DNA of 64,000 bases, taken from the NCBI RefSeq assembly GCF_024172165.1, contig NZ_JAMZEB010000002.1, positions 12,173,501-12,237,500 of the forward strand, given 5' to 3'. Shown here piece after piece: positions 1-8,835 of the stretch (positions within the stretch are counted from its first letter, which is position 1; each line of letters starts with the position of its first letter). Source of the stretch: Nonomuraea thailandensis. GTDB lineage: Bacteria > Actinomycetota > Actinomycetes > Streptosporangiales > Streptosporangiaceae. The notes under the pieces are model-generated. The model did not search any database. It saw only the letters and a list, made by a program, of their open reading frames with translations, and was not told the DNA's origin. The position numbers and the translations under genes are program-made.

Positions 1-1
1 C

Positions 2-1021
2 GGTCCCGCGGTGCTCAACGCGATCACCGACATCTTCCACTTCCTCTTCGTCAACAACCACGCGCGGCCGATGTTCGCCTTCCTGTTCGGGTACGCGCTG
101 GTGCAACTGCTCGACCGGCAGCTCGAGCGCTCGGGCGGCGACTGGGTGAGCGCCCGCAAGCTGCTGCGCCGGCGTGGCTGGTGGCTGGTGGCCATCGGGC
201 TCGCCCACGTGGCGCTGCTCGTCCCCCTCGACATCCTCGCCACCTACGGCCTGGCCGCCGTCGTGCTGACCGGCCTGCTGCGGCGCCGGGACTCGGCACT
301 GCTGTGGACGGCCGGGCTCACGTTCGTCCCCGCCACCGCCCTCGTCGCCGTCGGCATGTGGTTCCCGCTGTCGCGGGGCATCTCCACCCTGACGAAGGGC
401 AGCGTGGCCGCTGACGGCCAGGGCTTCCTGCCCATGCTCGTCGAGCGGCTCTCCGTCTGGCCCTTCGGCCTGGTCGTGGGCGGCCTCTCGGTCGTCCCCG
501 GCGTCGTGCTGGGCATGTGGGCGGCGCGCCGCCGCTACCTGGAGGAGCCCGACCGGCACCGCCCCTTCCTCGTCCGCGCCACCGTGGTCACCATGGTCCT
601 GTCCGTGGCCGGCTCCCTGCCCGCCGCCCTCATCCAGGCCGGCGTGTGGGCCGAGCCGTCGCCGGCGGCGGTGTGGGCGGCCGTGGTGGCCCAGCCCCTC
701 ACCGCGTACGCGGGCGGCATCGGCACGGCGGGCCTGGTGGCCCTCGTCGCGATCCGCGCCGGGCGGCGCCGCAACCGGCTCACCACCATGGTCGAGGCGC
801 TCGGCCAGCGCTCGATGAGCCTGTACCTCTTCCAGTCGATCGCGTTCATCGTGATCTTCTACCCGTACGGGCTGGGCCTTCAGGACGACCTCGGCCTGGT
901 CGGCGCCACGCTCGTGGCGGCAGGCACGTGGCTGCTCTCGCTGCTGCTGGCCGACCTCATGCGCCGCGTCGGCTACCGGGGCCCGGCGGAGATCCTGCTG
1001 CGCCGCCTGGCCTACCGCTGA
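2..1021 (+). CDS. DUF418 family membrane protein, 5' end cut by the window
   Basis: The reading frame is open from base 2, so the true start lies upstream; a GTG at 11 is only an internal candidate. The visible ~336 residues are a polytopic membrane protein with the DUF418 (YeiB-type) layout: an early FLFGYAL segment after a HARPMFAF motif, then several hydrophobic helices separated by short Arg-rich loops, and a C-terminal SMSLYLFQS helix typical of the family. A full-length paralogue lies at 27552-28754, and by comparison about 60 N-terminal residues are missing here. Family members are inner-membrane proteins of unclear transport or acyl-transfer function. The stop is one base from the stop of the convergent response regulator, leaving no room for a terminator. 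Confidence 0.8.
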   Translation, partial: GPAVLNAITDIFHFLFVNNHARPMFAFLFGYALVQLLDRQLERSGGDWVSARKLLRRRGWWLVAIGLAHVALLVPLDILATYGLAAVVLTGLLRRRDSALLWTAGLTFVPATALVAVGMWFPLSRGISTLTKGSVAADGQGFLPMLVERLSVWPFGLVVGGLSVVPGVVLGMWAARRRYLEEPDRHRPFLVRATVVTMVLSVAGSLPAALIQAGVWAEPSPAAVWAAVVAQPLTAYAGGIGTAGLVALVAIRAGRRRNRLTTMVEALGQRSMSLYLFQSIAFIVIFYPYGLGLQDDLGLVGATLVAAGTWLLSLLLADLMRRVGYRGPAEILLRRLAYR

Positions 1022-1022
1022 C

Positions 1023-1700
1023 TCAGGACGGCTCCGGCCCCAGGTAGGCCAGGACCGCCGCCACCCGCCGGTGCACGTCACCGCTGTTCTCCAGGCCGAG
1101 CTTGGTGAAGATGGAGTTCACGTGCTTCTCCACCGAGGAGATCGACAGGTGCAGGGCGCGGGCGATGGCGGAGTTCGTGCGGCCGTGGGCCATCTCGCGC
1201 AGCACGTCCCGCTCGCGGGTGGTCAGGGCCTCCTGCTGGCCGCGCACGTCGCGCCTGGCCAGCAGGCCCTCGACCACCTTCGGGTCGATGACCGAGCCGC
1301 CGGAGACGACCGCCCTGATCGCCCCGAGCAGCTCGTCCAGGTCGCCGACCCGGTCCTTGAGCAGGTACGCGAACCCCTCGGTGCCGTGCTTGAACAGCTC
1401 GAACGCGAACAGCGCGTCCGAGAACTGCGACAGCACCACCACCCCCACCCCAGGATGCGCGGAGCGGATGCGGTGGGCGGCGTCGATGCCCTCGAAGCCC
1501 TGCCGCCACTGCCCTCCGGGCATCCGGATGTCGGTGATCACCACGTCGGGGCCGAGCCTGCGTACGGCGTCGAGCAGCTCGTCGGCGTCGCCCACCGCGC
1601 CCACGACCGCCACCTCGCCCGACATCTCCAGCAACTGCCGGGTGCCCTCGCGCACCAGGTAGTGGTCGTCGGCCACCACCGTACGGATCAGCTCACCCAT
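1023..1700 (-). CDS. NarL/FixJ-family two-component response regulator
   Basis: 225 residues. The receiver domain (about 5-125) has the acidic pair D11/D12, the phospho-acceptor D57 in VITDIRMP, and the conserved Lys in LLKD. A LuxR-type helix-turn-helix follows (about 158-220; LTTRERDVLREMAHGRTN, then SISSVEKHVNSIFTKLGL). It is the cytoplasmic DNA-binding output of the sensor kinase encoded directly upstream. The kinase gene ends 8 bases inside this gene, so the two are translationally coupled and form one operon transcribed leftward. The target is unknown. The convergent DUF418 gene is a neighbour, not evidently part of the operon. Confidence 0.92.
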   Translation of the reverse strand: MGELIRTVVADDHYLVREGTRQLLEMSGEVAVVGAVGDADELLDAVRRLGPDVVITDIRMPGGQWRQGFEGIDAAHRIRSAHPGVGVVVLSQFSDALFAFELFKHGTEGFAYLLKDRVGDLDELLGAIRAVVSGGSVIDPKVVEGLLARRDVRGQQEALTTRERDVLREMAHGRTNSAIARALHLSISSVEKHVNSIFTKLGLENSGDVHRRVAAVLAYLGPEPS

Positions 1701-3426
1701 CGACCGGCACCCACGCGTTCACCCGTGTCCCCTTTCCCGGCTCACTGTCCACTGTCAGGCTCCCGCCGAGCGCGTCGAGCCGGTCGGCGAGCGTGGCCAG
1801 CCCCCGGCGGGCCTGCGTGCGCGGGTCGAAGCCCTTGCCGTCGTCGGCCACGGTGGCACGCAGGCGGCCGCCGTCCAGGGTCAGGTGTACCTCCATGGTG
1901 GCCGCGCCCGCGTGCTTGAGGGCGTTGGTCACGGCCTCGCTCACCGTGAAGTACATCGCGCCCTCGACCTCGTCGGTGAAGCGCCTGGCCCGCAGCGACG
2001 GGGGAGAGGTCACCGTCGTCCGTACGGGCAGGCGGGAGCAGCGCTCCTCCACGGCCTCCACCAGGCCGCCCTGGCTGAGCGCGGACGGGTGGATGCCCGC
2101 GGCCAGCTCCCGCAGGTCGGTCAGGGTCTGGCGGGCCTGCTCGCGCAGGCCGGCGAGCATGTCGGGGCCGGCGCCGGTCGCCCTGGCCAGCTCCAGGCCG
2201 GCGATGAGGGCGACGAGCTGCTGCTGCACGCCGTCGTGGATGTTGCGCTCGATGCGGCGGCGCTCCGCCTCCTGGGCGTTGACCAGGCGGGTGACCAGGC
2301 CGGCGCTCTGGATGGCCAGCCCGGCGGGCACGGCCAGCGCCTCCAGGAGCCTCCTGTCCACGCGGGTCAGCGGGCCGGTGCCGCGGGGCCCGCACTCGAT
2401 GCGCCCGCCGCGTACCGGCAGCTCCAGCACCGCCCGCCCCTCCTGCTCGCCGGAGACCACGCGGGTGCCGTCCGTCAGCGTCACCGCCGCCCACCGCAGG
2501 TCCAGCCCGGCGCGTACGGCGGCCGCCAGCCGGGCGAGCTGCTCCACCGGCTCGGGTGTCTCCTCCAGCGCCGTGCCGAGGTCGGACAGCACCTCGTCCA
2601 CCGTCGGCCGCAGGTCGAACACCAGGTGCAGGCGCGAGCCGCGGAGCCCGACGCGGACGTCGAGCAGCCGGTGGCGGACCACCGCCACCGCGATCGCGGC
2701 CGGCAACGACCCCACCACGGCCAGGATCCCGACCAGTCCGGCGACCCCGTACCGGGGCCCGGCGAAGTGGAACAGGGACAGCAGCACCGCTCCCGCCGCG
2801 GTCGCCGCCATGCCGCCGACCATCCAGGCGTACTGCCCGCGCTCCGCCCGGCCGCTGCGCCGCCACCGGACGACCAGGCCGCAGAACACGATCACCGCCA
2901 TGACCCAGGTGGTGAGCTGCCCGGCTGACGAGGCGTACACACCGGCCCACTGCGTGGCCGACAGCGGCCCGCTGGGCGGGTGGTAGGGGTTGTAGCCGAA
3001 CGCCAGGTTCCCTCCGGCGTGCAGGGCGATCGCGCCGCCCGAGATCCAGGCCACGGCCCGCCAACGGCGTGAGGGCAGCCGCCCGTCGGGGAACAGCAGG
3101 GGCACGAAGATCCAGGTGAGCCCGTAGAACACCGCGCTCAGCGAGCCGAGGGCGGTGGTGAGCGCGTGCGCGTCACCACGGGCAGACAGGCCGACGCCGA
3201 AGGTGCCGAGCCCCAGCGCCAGGGCGGCGGCCAGCAGCAACCAGCCGTAGCGGAGCTCGGGCCGCCTGACGGCCAGCAGCCAGCCCAGCGCGGGCAGCGG
3301 CAGGGTGAGCACGATGAACGCCCACTGCTGAGGCGGGGCGGGCAGGCCGCTCTCCAGCAGCGGGCCGGCCACCATCCCGCCTGCGGCGATCAACGCCAGT
3401 GGTCCGGCCACCAGCCTGGAACTCAT
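1693..3426 (-). CDS. Membrane sensor histidine kinase (HisKA_3 / NarX type)
   Basis: 577 residues. About six hydrophobic segments fill residues 1-255 with no large extracytoplasmic loop. A GAF-like linker (about 270-380) leads to the dimerisation helix, where H397 in ERNIHDGVQQQ is the expected phosphorylated histidine. The HATPase_c domain (about 485-575) shows the N box (AVTNALKHA), the DDGKGFDP G1 box and GLATLADRLDALGG. This arrangement is typical of actinobacterial kinases paired with NarL-type regulators, many of which sense envelope stress. It overlaps the downstream regulator by 8 bases. The ATG at 3424-3426 fits the first membrane helix. Signal unknown. Confidence 0.92.
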   Translation of the reverse strand: MSSRLVAGPLALIAAGGMVAGPLLESGLPAPPQQWAFIVLTLPLPALGWLLAVRRPELRYGWLLLAAALALGLGTFGVGLSARGDAHALTTALGSLSAVFYGLTWIFVPLLFPDGRLPSRRWRAVAWISGGAIALHAGGNLAFGYNPYHPPSGPLSATQWAGVYASSAGQLTTWVMAVIVFCGLVVRWRRSGRAERGQYAWMVGGMAATAAGAVLLSLFHFAGPRYGVAGLVGILAVVGSLPAAIAVAVVRHRLLDVRVGLRGSRLHLVFDLRPTVDEVLSDLGTALEETPEPVEQLARLAAAVRAGLDLRWAAVTLTDGTRVVSGEQEGRAVLELPVRGGRIECGPRGTGPLTRVDRRLLEALAVPAGLAIQSAGLVTRLVNAQEAERRRIERNIHDGVQQQLVALIAGLELARATGAGPDMLAGLREQARQTLTDLRELAAGIHPSALSQGGLVEAVEERCSRLPVRTTVTSPPSLRARRFTDEVEGAMYFTVSEAVTNALKHAGAATMEVHLTLDGGRLRATVADDGKGFDPRTQARRGLATLADRLDALGGSLTVDSEPGKGTRVNAWVPVDG

Positions 3427-3595
3427 GAGGCCCCATCGTGAAGGGTGTTCAGAGGAAGCGTCTACGAGGTTATCCGCATATTTCCTGCGGTCATCCGCAC
3501 CAGCCGGAACGGTGGCTCACCCCGTGGTGGCGAGCTCGCCCGCCGGGGTTGGCTTGGCGGAGACGAAGCCGATCTCTGCGAATGGAGCCCCTCTC

Positions 3596-4933
3596 ATGCA
3601 CACTCCGTCGAAGCCCGTCCGGGTCCTCGCGGCGGCCGCGGCGGCGATCGCCGTGACGGCCTGCGTCAGCCAGCCGGTCCCCGCCCAGGCCACGGGCACG
3701 GTGATCAGCGCCACGCCCGAGGTCCCCGGCACTCCGGCGGGCCGGCAGCTCGGCTGGCTGCTCGACGCGGTCAACCGGGCGCCGATCGCGGAGAGCGAGC
3801 TGGCCCGGCACTTCACCGCCGACTTCCTCAAGAGCATCCCGCCCGCGCAGATCAACCAGAGCCTGGCCGGGCTCAAGGGCATGAAGCTGGAGCGCGTGCT
3901 GTCCTCGCGCAACGGTCAGCTGGTCGCCCAGGCCGCCGTGGGCGCCGAGTCGTTCAATGTCGTGATCACGGTGGACGCCGCCGGCCTGATGGCCGGGTTG
4001 CTGTTCAGCGCGGCGGACCCGCGCACCTGGGCCGAGGTGGACGAGCGGCTGCGCGGGATCTCACCGAAGCCCGCCTTCCTGGCGGCCGAGCTGGCCGCCG
4101 ACGGCACGTGCCGCCCCGCGCACGCCGTCGCCGCCGGCGAGCGGCGGCCTCTCGGATCCATGATCAAGCTGTACGTGCTGGGCGCGGTGGCCGAGCGCGT
4201 CAAGAGCGGCGCCCTGCGCTGGGACACCCGGCTCACGATCACGCCTGAGCTGAAGAGCCTGCCGTCGGGCGTGCTCCAGGACCGCCCCGACGGCAGCAGG
4301 GTGACGGTGCTGGAGGCCGCCAGGCTGATGATCTCCATCAGCGACAACACGGCCACCGACCTGCTGATCCACAAGGTGGGCCGCAAGGCGGTCGAGCGCA
4401 CGATGCGCGAGTGGGGCGTCCGCGACGCGCGCAACGTGCCGCTCCTGACGACGCGGGAGCTGTTCGCGCTCAAGGGCGCCGAGTATCCGCGCCACGCCGA
4501 GCGGTACCTGGCGCTGAACGACGCCAGGCAGCGGGCCTACCTGAAGAAGGTCGTGGCCGGTGTGCCGCTGTCGAAGATCCAGGCGTGGACGCAGCCGCGC
4601 GAGCTGGACTCGCTGGAGTGGTTCGCCTCGCCGAACGAGATCTGCCGGGCGTACGCGGGCCTGGTGAAGCTGGGCGACCCGCGGATCGGCGAGGTCATGT
4701 CGATCAATGACGCCGGGATCGGGCTGGACCGGGCGAAGTGGCCGACGCGGTGGTTCAAGGGCGGGTCGGAGCCGGGGGTGTCGGACCTGAGCTTCCTGGC
4801 GCGTACCGCGGAGGGGAAGACGTACGTCGTCACCACGATGGCGGTCGACCCCGGCGCGCCGATCAAGCCGTCGGTGACCGACGAGCAGCTCGGAGTGGTG
4901 CGTGCCGCGTTCGGGCTGGTGACGGGGTCCTGA
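3596..4933 (+). CDS. Lipoprotein with class A beta-lactamase-like serine hydrolase domain (ORF12/LpqF-like)
   Basis: The frame is open upstream, but the ATG at 3596 starts a clear lipoprotein signal (MHTPSKPVRVLAAAAAAIAV, lipobox VTAC, Cys23), with GGAG 8 bases before it. The 445-residue product has an N-terminal cyclase/isomerase-like domain (about 50-160) and a class A beta-lactamase fold. The motifs are S188-M-I-K191, S249-D-N251 and K388-G-G, so the nucleophile, SDN loop and KTG-equivalent are all present. No canonical ExxLN omega-loop glutamate motif was obvious. This two-domain plan is that of clavulanate-cluster ORF12 and mycobacterial LpqF. Expected on the outer face of the membrane; true lactamase activity is uncertain, and an esterase or transpeptidase-like role is possible. 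Confidence 0.85.
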   Translation: MHTPSKPVRVLAAAAAAIAVTACVSQPVPAQATGTVISATPEVPGTPAGRQLGWLLDAVNRAPIAESELARHFTADFLKSIPPAQINQSLAGLKGMKLERVLSSRNGQLVAQAAVGAESFNVVITVDAAGLMAGLLFSAADPRTWAEVDERLRGISPKPAFLAAELAADGTCRPAHAVAAGERRPLGSMIKLYVLGAVAERVKSGALRWDTRLTITPELKSLPSGVLQDRPDGSRVTVLEAARLMISISDNTATDLLIHKVGRKAVERTMREWGVRDARNVPLLTTRELFALKGAEYPRHAERYLALNDARQRAYLKKVVAGVPLSKIQAWTQPRELDSLEWFASPNEICRAYAGLVKLGDPRIGEVMSINDAGIGLDRAKWPTRWFKGGSEPGVSDLSFLARTAEGKTYVVTTMAVDPGAPIKPSVTDEQLGVVRAAFGLVTGS

Positions 4934-4958
4934 TCAGGTCGTTGTCATACTCGAAGGT

Positions 4959-5324
4959 GTGAATCTCGGCACAGAGCAGTACATCTCGGTGACGACCTAC
5001 CGCAAGGACGGCACCCCGGTCGCCACTCCCGTCTGGGTGGTCCAGGACGGCGACGCGGCCGTGATCTGGACCACCGCCGACTCCGGCAAGATCAAACGCA
5101 TCAGGAACAACCCCGACGTCACCGTGGCCGGCTGTGACGTCCGCGGCAACGTCAGGACGCCGCCGGTCAAGGGCCGGGCCGAGCTCCTCGGCGCGGATGA
5201 GACCGAGCGTGTACGCGGTCTCATCCGCCGCAAGTACGGCCTCGTCGGCCGCCTGGTCCTGCTGGGCAGCAGGCTTCGGAGGGGCGACACCGGCACCGTG
5301 GCCGTACGGATCACCGACATTTGA
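4959..5324 (+). CDS. PPOX-class F420-dependent oxidoreductase
   Basis: 121 residues, a single split-barrel flavin/F420-binding domain. Seen: the N-terminal EQYISVTTYRKDGTPVATPV strand pair, WTTADSGKIKRIRNNPDVT, and a charged PVKGRAELL strand. These match the F420-dependent subgroup of the pyridoxamine-oxidase-like superfamily in actinomycetes. It starts with GTG 25 bases after the upstream lipoprotein gene and may be co-transcribed with it. Substrate unknown; such enzymes reduce a range of small molecules with F420H2. FMN or heme as cofactor cannot be excluded. Confidence 0.75.
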   Translation: MNLGTEQYISVTTYRKDGTPVATPVWVVQDGDAAVIWTTADSGKIKRIRNNPDVTVAGCDVRGNVRTPPVKGRAELLGADETERVRGLIRRKYGLVGRLVLLGSRLRRGDTGTVAVRITDI

Positions 5325-5370
5325 CCCACTGCTGGTCTCTTTCCGGGTAAGAGTCGGAAAGCAGACCAGC

Positions 5371-5913
5371 ATGGGGGAAATCTCGCAATCCTGGTGGCTT
5401 CTGCTCGTCAGAGGGCTGGCGGCCGTCATCTTCGGCGTCCTGGCCCTCATCTGGCCGGGCATCACGCTCCTCGTCCTGGTGATCTTCTTCGGCGCGTACG
5501 CCCTCGTCAGCGGCCTCTTCGCGCTGTTCGCCGGATTCCGGCACGGCGCCCGGTCGCGGGCCTGGCTCATCGTCTCCGGCGTCATCGGCATCCTCGCCGG
5601 CATCGTGGCGCTCGTCTGGCCGGGGATCACCTCCCTGGCCCTGCTCTACGTCGTGGCCTTCTGGGCGATCTTCACCGGCGTCTCCGAGATCGTGGCCGGC
5701 ATCCACCTGCGCAAGCTCATCGACAACGAGTGGATGTTCATCGTCGGCGGCGCGCTGTCGGTGATCTTCGGTGTGCTGCTCCTCATCTGGCCGGGCGCGG
5801 GCATGCTCAGCCTCGTCTGGCTCATCGGCGCCTTCGCGGTCCTGTACGGCATCGCCATGATTGCGTTGTCCTTGCGCGTGAAGAACTTCACGCCAAGGGC
5901 TGGTGTGCCGTAA
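5371..5913 (+). CDS. HdeD-like (DUF308) membrane protein
   Basis: The same frame is open upstream across the previous gene, but the ATG at 5371 is the natural start because the family begins just before its first helix (WWLLLVRGLAAVIFGVLALI). 180 residues hold six hydrophobic helices arranged as three repeats of a two-helix hairpin. Each repeat carries an IWPG or VWPGI turn (LIWPGITLL, LVWPGITSL, LIWPGAGML), the hallmark of DUF308/HdeD proteins. In E. coli HdeD contributes to acid resistance at high cell density; in actinomycetes the role is unknown. It lies 46 bases after the PPOX gene. Confidence 0.82.
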   Translation: MGEISQSWWLLLVRGLAAVIFGVLALIWPGITLLVLVIFFGAYALVSGLFALFAGFRHGARSRAWLIVSGVIGILAGIVALVWPGITSLALLYVVAFWAIFTGVSEIVAGIHLRKLIDNEWMFIVGGALSVIFGVLLLIWPGAGMLSLVWLIGAFAVLYGIAMIALSLRVKNFTPRAGVP

Positions 5914-5977
5914 ATTTTGTATATATAGCCGTGTTATTCAAGAGGAATGCCCGGCTTCCGCCCATTGTGGAGGTGCC

Positions 5978-7246
5978 ATGGACGTACACACCCGCCTTGC
6001 CCGCCACCTGCTCACCGATGGCTACCGCCTCGTGCTCGACCTGGAGCTCAGCCGCGGCTCCTGGCTGGTCGACGCCCGCAACGGCCGCCGCTACCTGGAC
6101 TTCTACACCTTCTTCGCCTCGGCCCCGCTCGGCGTGAACCCGCCCTTCGACCCCGACCACGTCCGGCTGCTCGGCCAGGTGGCCCGCAACAAACCGGCCA
6201 ACCCCGACATCTACACCGAGCACCTGGCGGACTTCGTCGACACCTTCGCCCGCGTGCTCGGCGACCCCGAACTGCCGCACCTGTTCTTCGTCGAGGGCGG
6301 CGCCCTGGCCGTCGAGAACGCGCTCAAGACCGCCTTCGACTGGAAGAGCCGCCGCAACGAGGCCGCGGGCCGCTCACGCGACCTGGGCACCAGGGTCATG
6401 CACCTGACCAAGGCCTTCCACGGCCGCAGCGGCTACACCCTGAGCCTGACCAACACCGAGCCCGGCAAGACCGACCGCTTCCCCAAGTTCGACTGGCCGC
6501 GGATCGACGTGCCCGCCATCCACTTCGGCGACGTCGAGGCCGCCGAGGAGCGGGCGCTGGCGCAGGCGCGGGAGGCGTTCGAGCGCCACCCGCACGACAT
6601 CGCGTGCTTCATCGCCGAGCCCATCCAGGGCGAGGGCGGCGACAACCACATGCGGCCCGAGTTCCTGCGGGCCATGCAGGACCTGTGCCACCGGCACGAC
6701 GCCCTGTTCATCCTCGACGAGGTGCAGACCGGCGGCGGCACGACCGGCACCGCGTGGGCGTACCAGCAGCTCGGGCTGGAGCCCGACGTGGTGGCGTTCG
6801 CCAAGAAGGTGCAGGTCGGCGGGATCATGGCCGGACGCAGGGTGGACGAGGTGCCCGACAACGTGTTCCAGCAGAGTGGCCGGATCAACTCCACGTGGGG
6901 CGGCGGCCTGGTGGACATGGTGCGCAGCCGGGGCCTCCTGGAGATCATCGAGCGTGACGGGCTGATCGCCCGGGCCGCCACCGTGGGCAACGTGCTGCTC
7001 GAACGCCTGGGCAAGCTGGAGGCCGAGCGCCCGCAGGCGATGTCGAACGTGCGCGGCCGCGGCATGATGTGCGCCTTCGACCTGCCCGACCAGGCGGCCC
7101 GCGACGCCCTGGTGACCCGGCTCCGGGAGGAGCACGGCGTGCTGGTGCTGCCGTGCGGCCCCAGCTCCGTACGCCTGCGCCCCGCCCTGAACATCCCCGA
7201 GCCCGACCTCGACCACGGCCTGGCCGCCCTGTCCGCGGCGCTGTAG
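5978..7246 (+). CDS. lat: L-lysine 6-aminotransferase (lysine epsilon-aminotransferase)
   Basis: 422 residues, a class III PLP aminotransferase. It transfers the epsilon-amino group of lysine to 2-oxoglutarate, giving the semialdehyde that cyclises to piperideine-6-carboxylate. Diagnostic stretches are YLDFYTFFASAPLGVNPP near residues 39-56, FVEGGALAVENALK, the cofactor-binding LDEVQTGGG (D247, E248) and the Schiff-base lysine in FAKKVQVGG (K276/K277). The upstream frame is open, but ATG 5978 follows a GGAGG ribosome site and matches the family N-terminus. An AT-rich patch with TATATA at 5922-5927 lies upstream. No alpha-aminoadipate dehydrogenase or beta-lactam genes are in view, so catabolism or stationary-phase lysine metabolism (as proposed for mycobacterial Lat) is the simpler reading. 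Confidence 0.88.
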   Translation: MDVHTRLARHLLTDGYRLVLDLELSRGSWLVDARNGRRYLDFYTFFASAPLGVNPPFDPDHVRLLGQVARNKPANPDIYTEHLADFVDTFARVLGDPELPHLFFVEGGALAVENALKTAFDWKSRRNEAAGRSRDLGTRVMHLTKAFHGRSGYTLSLTNTEPGKTDRFPKFDWPRIDVPAIHFGDVEAAEERALAQAREAFERHPHDIACFIAEPIQGEGGDNHMRPEFLRAMQDLCHRHDALFILDEVQTGGGTTGTAWAYQQLGLEPDVVAFAKKVQVGGIMAGRRVDEVPDNVFQQSGRINSTWGGGLVDMVRSRGLLEIIERDGLIARAATVGNVLLERLGKLEAERPQAMSNVRGRGMMCAFDLPDQAARDALVTRLREEHGVLVLPCGPSSVRLRPALNIPEPDLDHGLAALSAAL

Positions 7247-7252
7247 GCCCCG

Positions 7253-8473
7253 CTACTGCGTGACGCTGGCCCGGCTGCGGTGCGGGCCGGCGTAGCGCCA
7301 GAAGAAGTTGAGCAGCACGCTGATCCGGTTGCGCCCGCCCAGCAGGTACGCCACGTGGATGAAGATCCACACCAGCCAGGCGGGCAGCCCGCGCATCGTC
7401 AGCCCGTTCTCCAGCTGCAGCACCGCCTCGGCCTTCCCGACCGTCGCCATGATCCCCGGATCCCGGTAGGAGAACGGCCGTGGCTGCCCGCCCTTGGCCA
7501 TCGCGGCGATCTGCCTGCCCACGTGCTTGCCCATCTGGATCGCCGGCTGCGCGAGCTGCGGCAGCGCGTGGGGCGCGCCGGCCAGGTCGCCCACCACGAA
7601 GATCTCCGGATGCCCGGGCACGTTCAGTGCGTCCGTCACCTTGATGCGCCCGCCCTTGCCCTGCTCCAGGCCCCACGCGGCCACCTCGGGCGGCGCGGTG
7701 ACGCCCAGCGCCCACACGGTCACGTCGCTCTCCAGCCGCGTGCCGTCCTCCAGCAGCACCGCGTCCGGCTCCACGCCGGCCACGGTGGCGCCCAGCCGCA
7801 GGTTCACGCCCCGCTTGCGCAGCGCCTGCGCCGCCGCGTCCCGCAGCCGCGGCTTGTACGGCGCCAGCACGTAGTCGAAGCGCTCCACCAGCGTCACGCT
7901 CGTCTGGTCCGGCCGCACCTCGGGATGGGTCAGCGGCAGCGTGTTGCGCCGCAGCTCGGCCAGGGTGCCCGCCGTCTCGACGCCGGTCGCCCCCGCCCCC
8001 ACCACCACGACGTGCGTGCTCTCGCGCCGCCCCGTCGCGGTGTCCTCCAGGTAGTGCTGCAGCCGGCGCCGCAGGCCCGCCGCGTCGCCCAGCGAGTAGA
8101 TCGGCAGCGCGTTCTCCGGAGCGCCGGGCACGTTGAGCCAGTTGGTGGTGACGCCCGTGGCCAGCACGAGGTAGTCGTAGTCGAGCGCGCCACCGTCGTC
8201 GAACTCCACCCGCCGCTTGTCCGGCAGGATCCTGCTCAGCGCCGTCCGGCGTGCCCGGACGTTCGGCCACTTCGCGGCGAACGTCCGGATCGGGAAGGAC
8301 ACGTCCGCCGTGCCCATTCCGGCCGTGGCCACCTGGTAGAGCAGGGGCTGGAAGGTCGCGTACGGGTTCCGGTCGACCAGCGTCACCAGCGCTCCGCTCC
8401 TGGCCAGCTCCTTCGTCGCGGCCAGCCCGGCGAAACCCGCGCCCACCACGACGACCCGCGCTCTCTGCACCAT
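7253..8473 (-). CDS. ndh: Type II NADH dehydrogenase / NAD(P)/FAD-dependent oxidoreductase
   Basis: 406 residues from the ATG at 8471-8473, preceded by an AGGAGAG ribosome site. The frame runs further upstream but that part looks non-coding. Two Rossmann motifs are seen: an N-terminal FAD site (VVVGAGFAGLAATKEL) and a central NADH site (VVVVGAGATGVETAGTL). The FAD contact YQVATAGM and the FVVGDLAG strand are present. The C-terminus (LVWIFIHVAYLLGGRNRISV, then FFWRYAG) is the amphipathic membrane-anchoring tail of NDH-2 enzymes, which pass electrons from NADH to menaquinone without pumping protons. It ends 6 bases from the convergent lat stop. Whether it is the main NDH-2 or a paralogue cannot be told. 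Confidence 0.88.
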   Translation of the reverse strand: MVQRARVVVVGAGFAGLAATKELARSGALVTLVDRNPYATFQPLLYQVATAGMGTADVSFPIRTFAAKWPNVRARRTALSRILPDKRRVEFDDGGALDYDYLVLATGVTTNWLNVPGAPENALPIYSLGDAAGLRRRLQHYLEDTATGRRESTHVVVVGAGATGVETAGTLAELRRNTLPLTHPEVRPDQTSVTLVERFDYVLAPYKPRLRDAAAQALRKRGVNLRLGATVAGVEPDAVLLEDGTRLESDVTVWALGVTAPPEVAAWGLEQGKGGRIKVTDALNVPGHPEIFVVGDLAGAPHALPQLAQPAIQMGKHVGRQIAAMAKGGQPRPFSYRDPGIMATVGKAEAVLQLENGLTMRGLPAWLVWIFIHVAYLLGGRNRISVLLNFFWRYAGPHRSRASVTQ

Positions 8474-8835
8474 GATCTCTCCTTCCCCCTCAACGGGCTC
8501 ATGGATGTCAATGGCACCGCCAGCTTCTCTTAAACACGCCCGGGCCGGAAGCGCCCAGATCGTCCGGTCCCGTATCCGGCGGCGAAACGTGGCTACCGTG
8601 GCCCGGAAGGGGAGATCGCCGCATGCCTCAGCAAGTGACCACCCGCCTCGGCCGGCGCATCGCCCCGGCTGTGCCCTGCGTGCCGCGCCTGGTGCGCCCG
8701 TGCTCCGGCGAGCACGGTGGCCGGGGCGGGCGCGCATCGGGCATGAGGGCCGTGTCACGCAAGGTGGTGGGGCGTGGTGAGGTGGCCTCGTGGCCGATCG
8801 TGCGCCCGAGGATCGGTGACAGCCGTCACCGATCG
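8474..8835. other. Intergenic stretch between ndh and the small LuxR gene
   Basis: About 360 bases with no convincing gene. It must hold the leftward promoter of ndh. A rightward frame from an ATG at 8623 has a GGGGAG-like site, but it runs into the antisense of the LuxR gene and shows no recognisable domain. The only clear structure is the hairpin at 8811-8834. Confidence 0.35.
8811..8834 (-). terminator. Hairpin just past the LuxR stop
   Basis: A perfect 10-bp stem (GATCGGTGAC / GTCACCGATC) with an AGCC loop begins two bases beyond the stop of the leftward LuxR gene. No T-run follows on the leftward strand, so it is either an imperfect intrinsic terminator or an mRNA 3'-end stabiliser. Confidence 0.45.

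Noticed and set aside
5922..5927. TATATA as the lat promoter
   Set aside because: A plausible -10 hexamer in an AT-rich patch, but no -35 element at the correct distance could be seen.
3596..7246. A beta-lactam or clavam biosynthetic cluster
   Set aside because: Apart from an ORF12-like lipoprotein and lat, no pcbAB, pcbC, cef or cas-type gene is present.
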